A DNA stretch of 64,000 nucleotides from CAWANF01 sp963783355 (GTDB taxonomy: Bacteria; Bacteroidota; Rhodothermia; Balneolales; DATFMH01), in the NCBI GenBank assembly GCA_963783355.1, contig CAWANF010000007.1, positions 62,001 to 126,000 of the forward strand, read 5' to 3'. The notes under the pieces were generated by a model, which saw only the letters and a program-made list of their open reading frames with translations, was not told the DNA's origin and made no database searches. The position numbers and the translations under genes were made by a program. Shown here piece after piece: positions 63,983 to 64,000 of the stretch. Positions within the stretch are counted from its first letter, which is position 1. Every line of letters starts with the position of its first letter.

Positions 63983-64000
63983 TTTAGTCTTAATAATTGG

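Noticed and set aside
1..64000. CRISPR arrays, tRNA/rRNA genes, insertion sequences, prophage genes
   Set aside because: No regularly spaced repeats, no tRNA-like cloverleaf with CCA end, no 16S/23S signature and no transposase, integrase or phage structural frame was seen by reading both strands.

Overview
The window is a contiguous bacterial chromosome segment carrying about 42 protein genes. No rRNA, tRNA, CRISPR array or insertion sequence was recognised. The host is Gram-negative: there is a TolC-type outer-membrane factor, a TonB-dependent receptor, a lipoprotein thioredoxin and a cyclic-glucan synthase. The DUF2723 membrane protein, the carboxypeptidase-regulatory-domain TonB receptor and a large secreted Asp-box propeller protein are most familiar from the FCB group (Bacteroidota, Calditrichota, Ignavibacteria and relatives). 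That placement is inference from gene content. Two enzymes need cobalamin (methylmalonyl-CoA mutase and class II ribonucleotide reductase).

Layout. (1) 1-3.7 kb, + strand: end of methylmalonyl-CoA mutase, its GTPase chaperone MeaB and an acyl-CoA dehydrogenase, i.e. propionate/acyl-CoA metabolism. (2) 4-5.2 kb: a PAS-only protein whose first domain is LOV-like but lacks the photoactive cysteine. (3) 5.3-35.9 kb, nearly all on the - strand: a stress/energy island with a universal stress protein, a HAD phosphatase fused to a HerA-like ATPase, a Ca2+-type P-ATPase, an orphan CheB-like regulator, a 2,927-residue cyclic beta-1,2-glucan synthase, DUF2267, class II ribonucleotide reductase (+ strand, frameshifted), cyclopropane fatty acid synthase, a complete N-type ATPase operon (beta, epsilon, AtpQ, AtpR, a, c, b, alpha, gamma, with no delta), PEP synthase and Hsp20. 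(4) 35.2-38.6 kb: a NarL-type response regulator and a multi-PAS histidine kinase. (5) 39.2-44.9 kb, + strand: a complete ABC efflux system (ATPase, two FtsX-like permeases, a frameshifted TolC, a membrane-fusion protein), followed tail to tail by a BCAM0308-family zinc-ribbon protein. (6) 45-53.3 kb: two strong convergent terminators with a possible small RNA, a DUF2723 membrane protein, a secreted Asp-box protein and a ResA/TlpA-like lipoprotein. (7) 53.4-54.6 kb: a ParA plus ribbon-helix-helix partition pair with inverted repeats upstream. (8) 54.6-57.6 kb: a TetR regulator with two tandem palindromes in front of it, and a TonB-dependent receptor. (9) 57.7-64 kb, - strand: a sulfate activation operon (siroheme synthase, CysQ, CysC, SLC13-type permease, CysD, CysN).

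How it fits together. Region 3, with the BCAM0308-family gene at 45 kb, reads as a low-oxygen or energy-limitation survival module: an extra ion-pumping ATPase, PEP synthase, oxygen-independent dNTP synthesis, membrane-lipid cyclopropanation, osmoprotective glucans, chaperone and stress proteins, next to a redox/PAS two-component pair. The most unusual items are the HAD-HerA fusion in an operon with a universal stress protein and a cation pump, the Ser-to-Cys change in the CheB-like active site, the Cys-less LOV-like domain, a possible 39-residue gene inside the N-ATPase operon, and the TolC gene split exactly at an A AAA AAG slippery heptamer.
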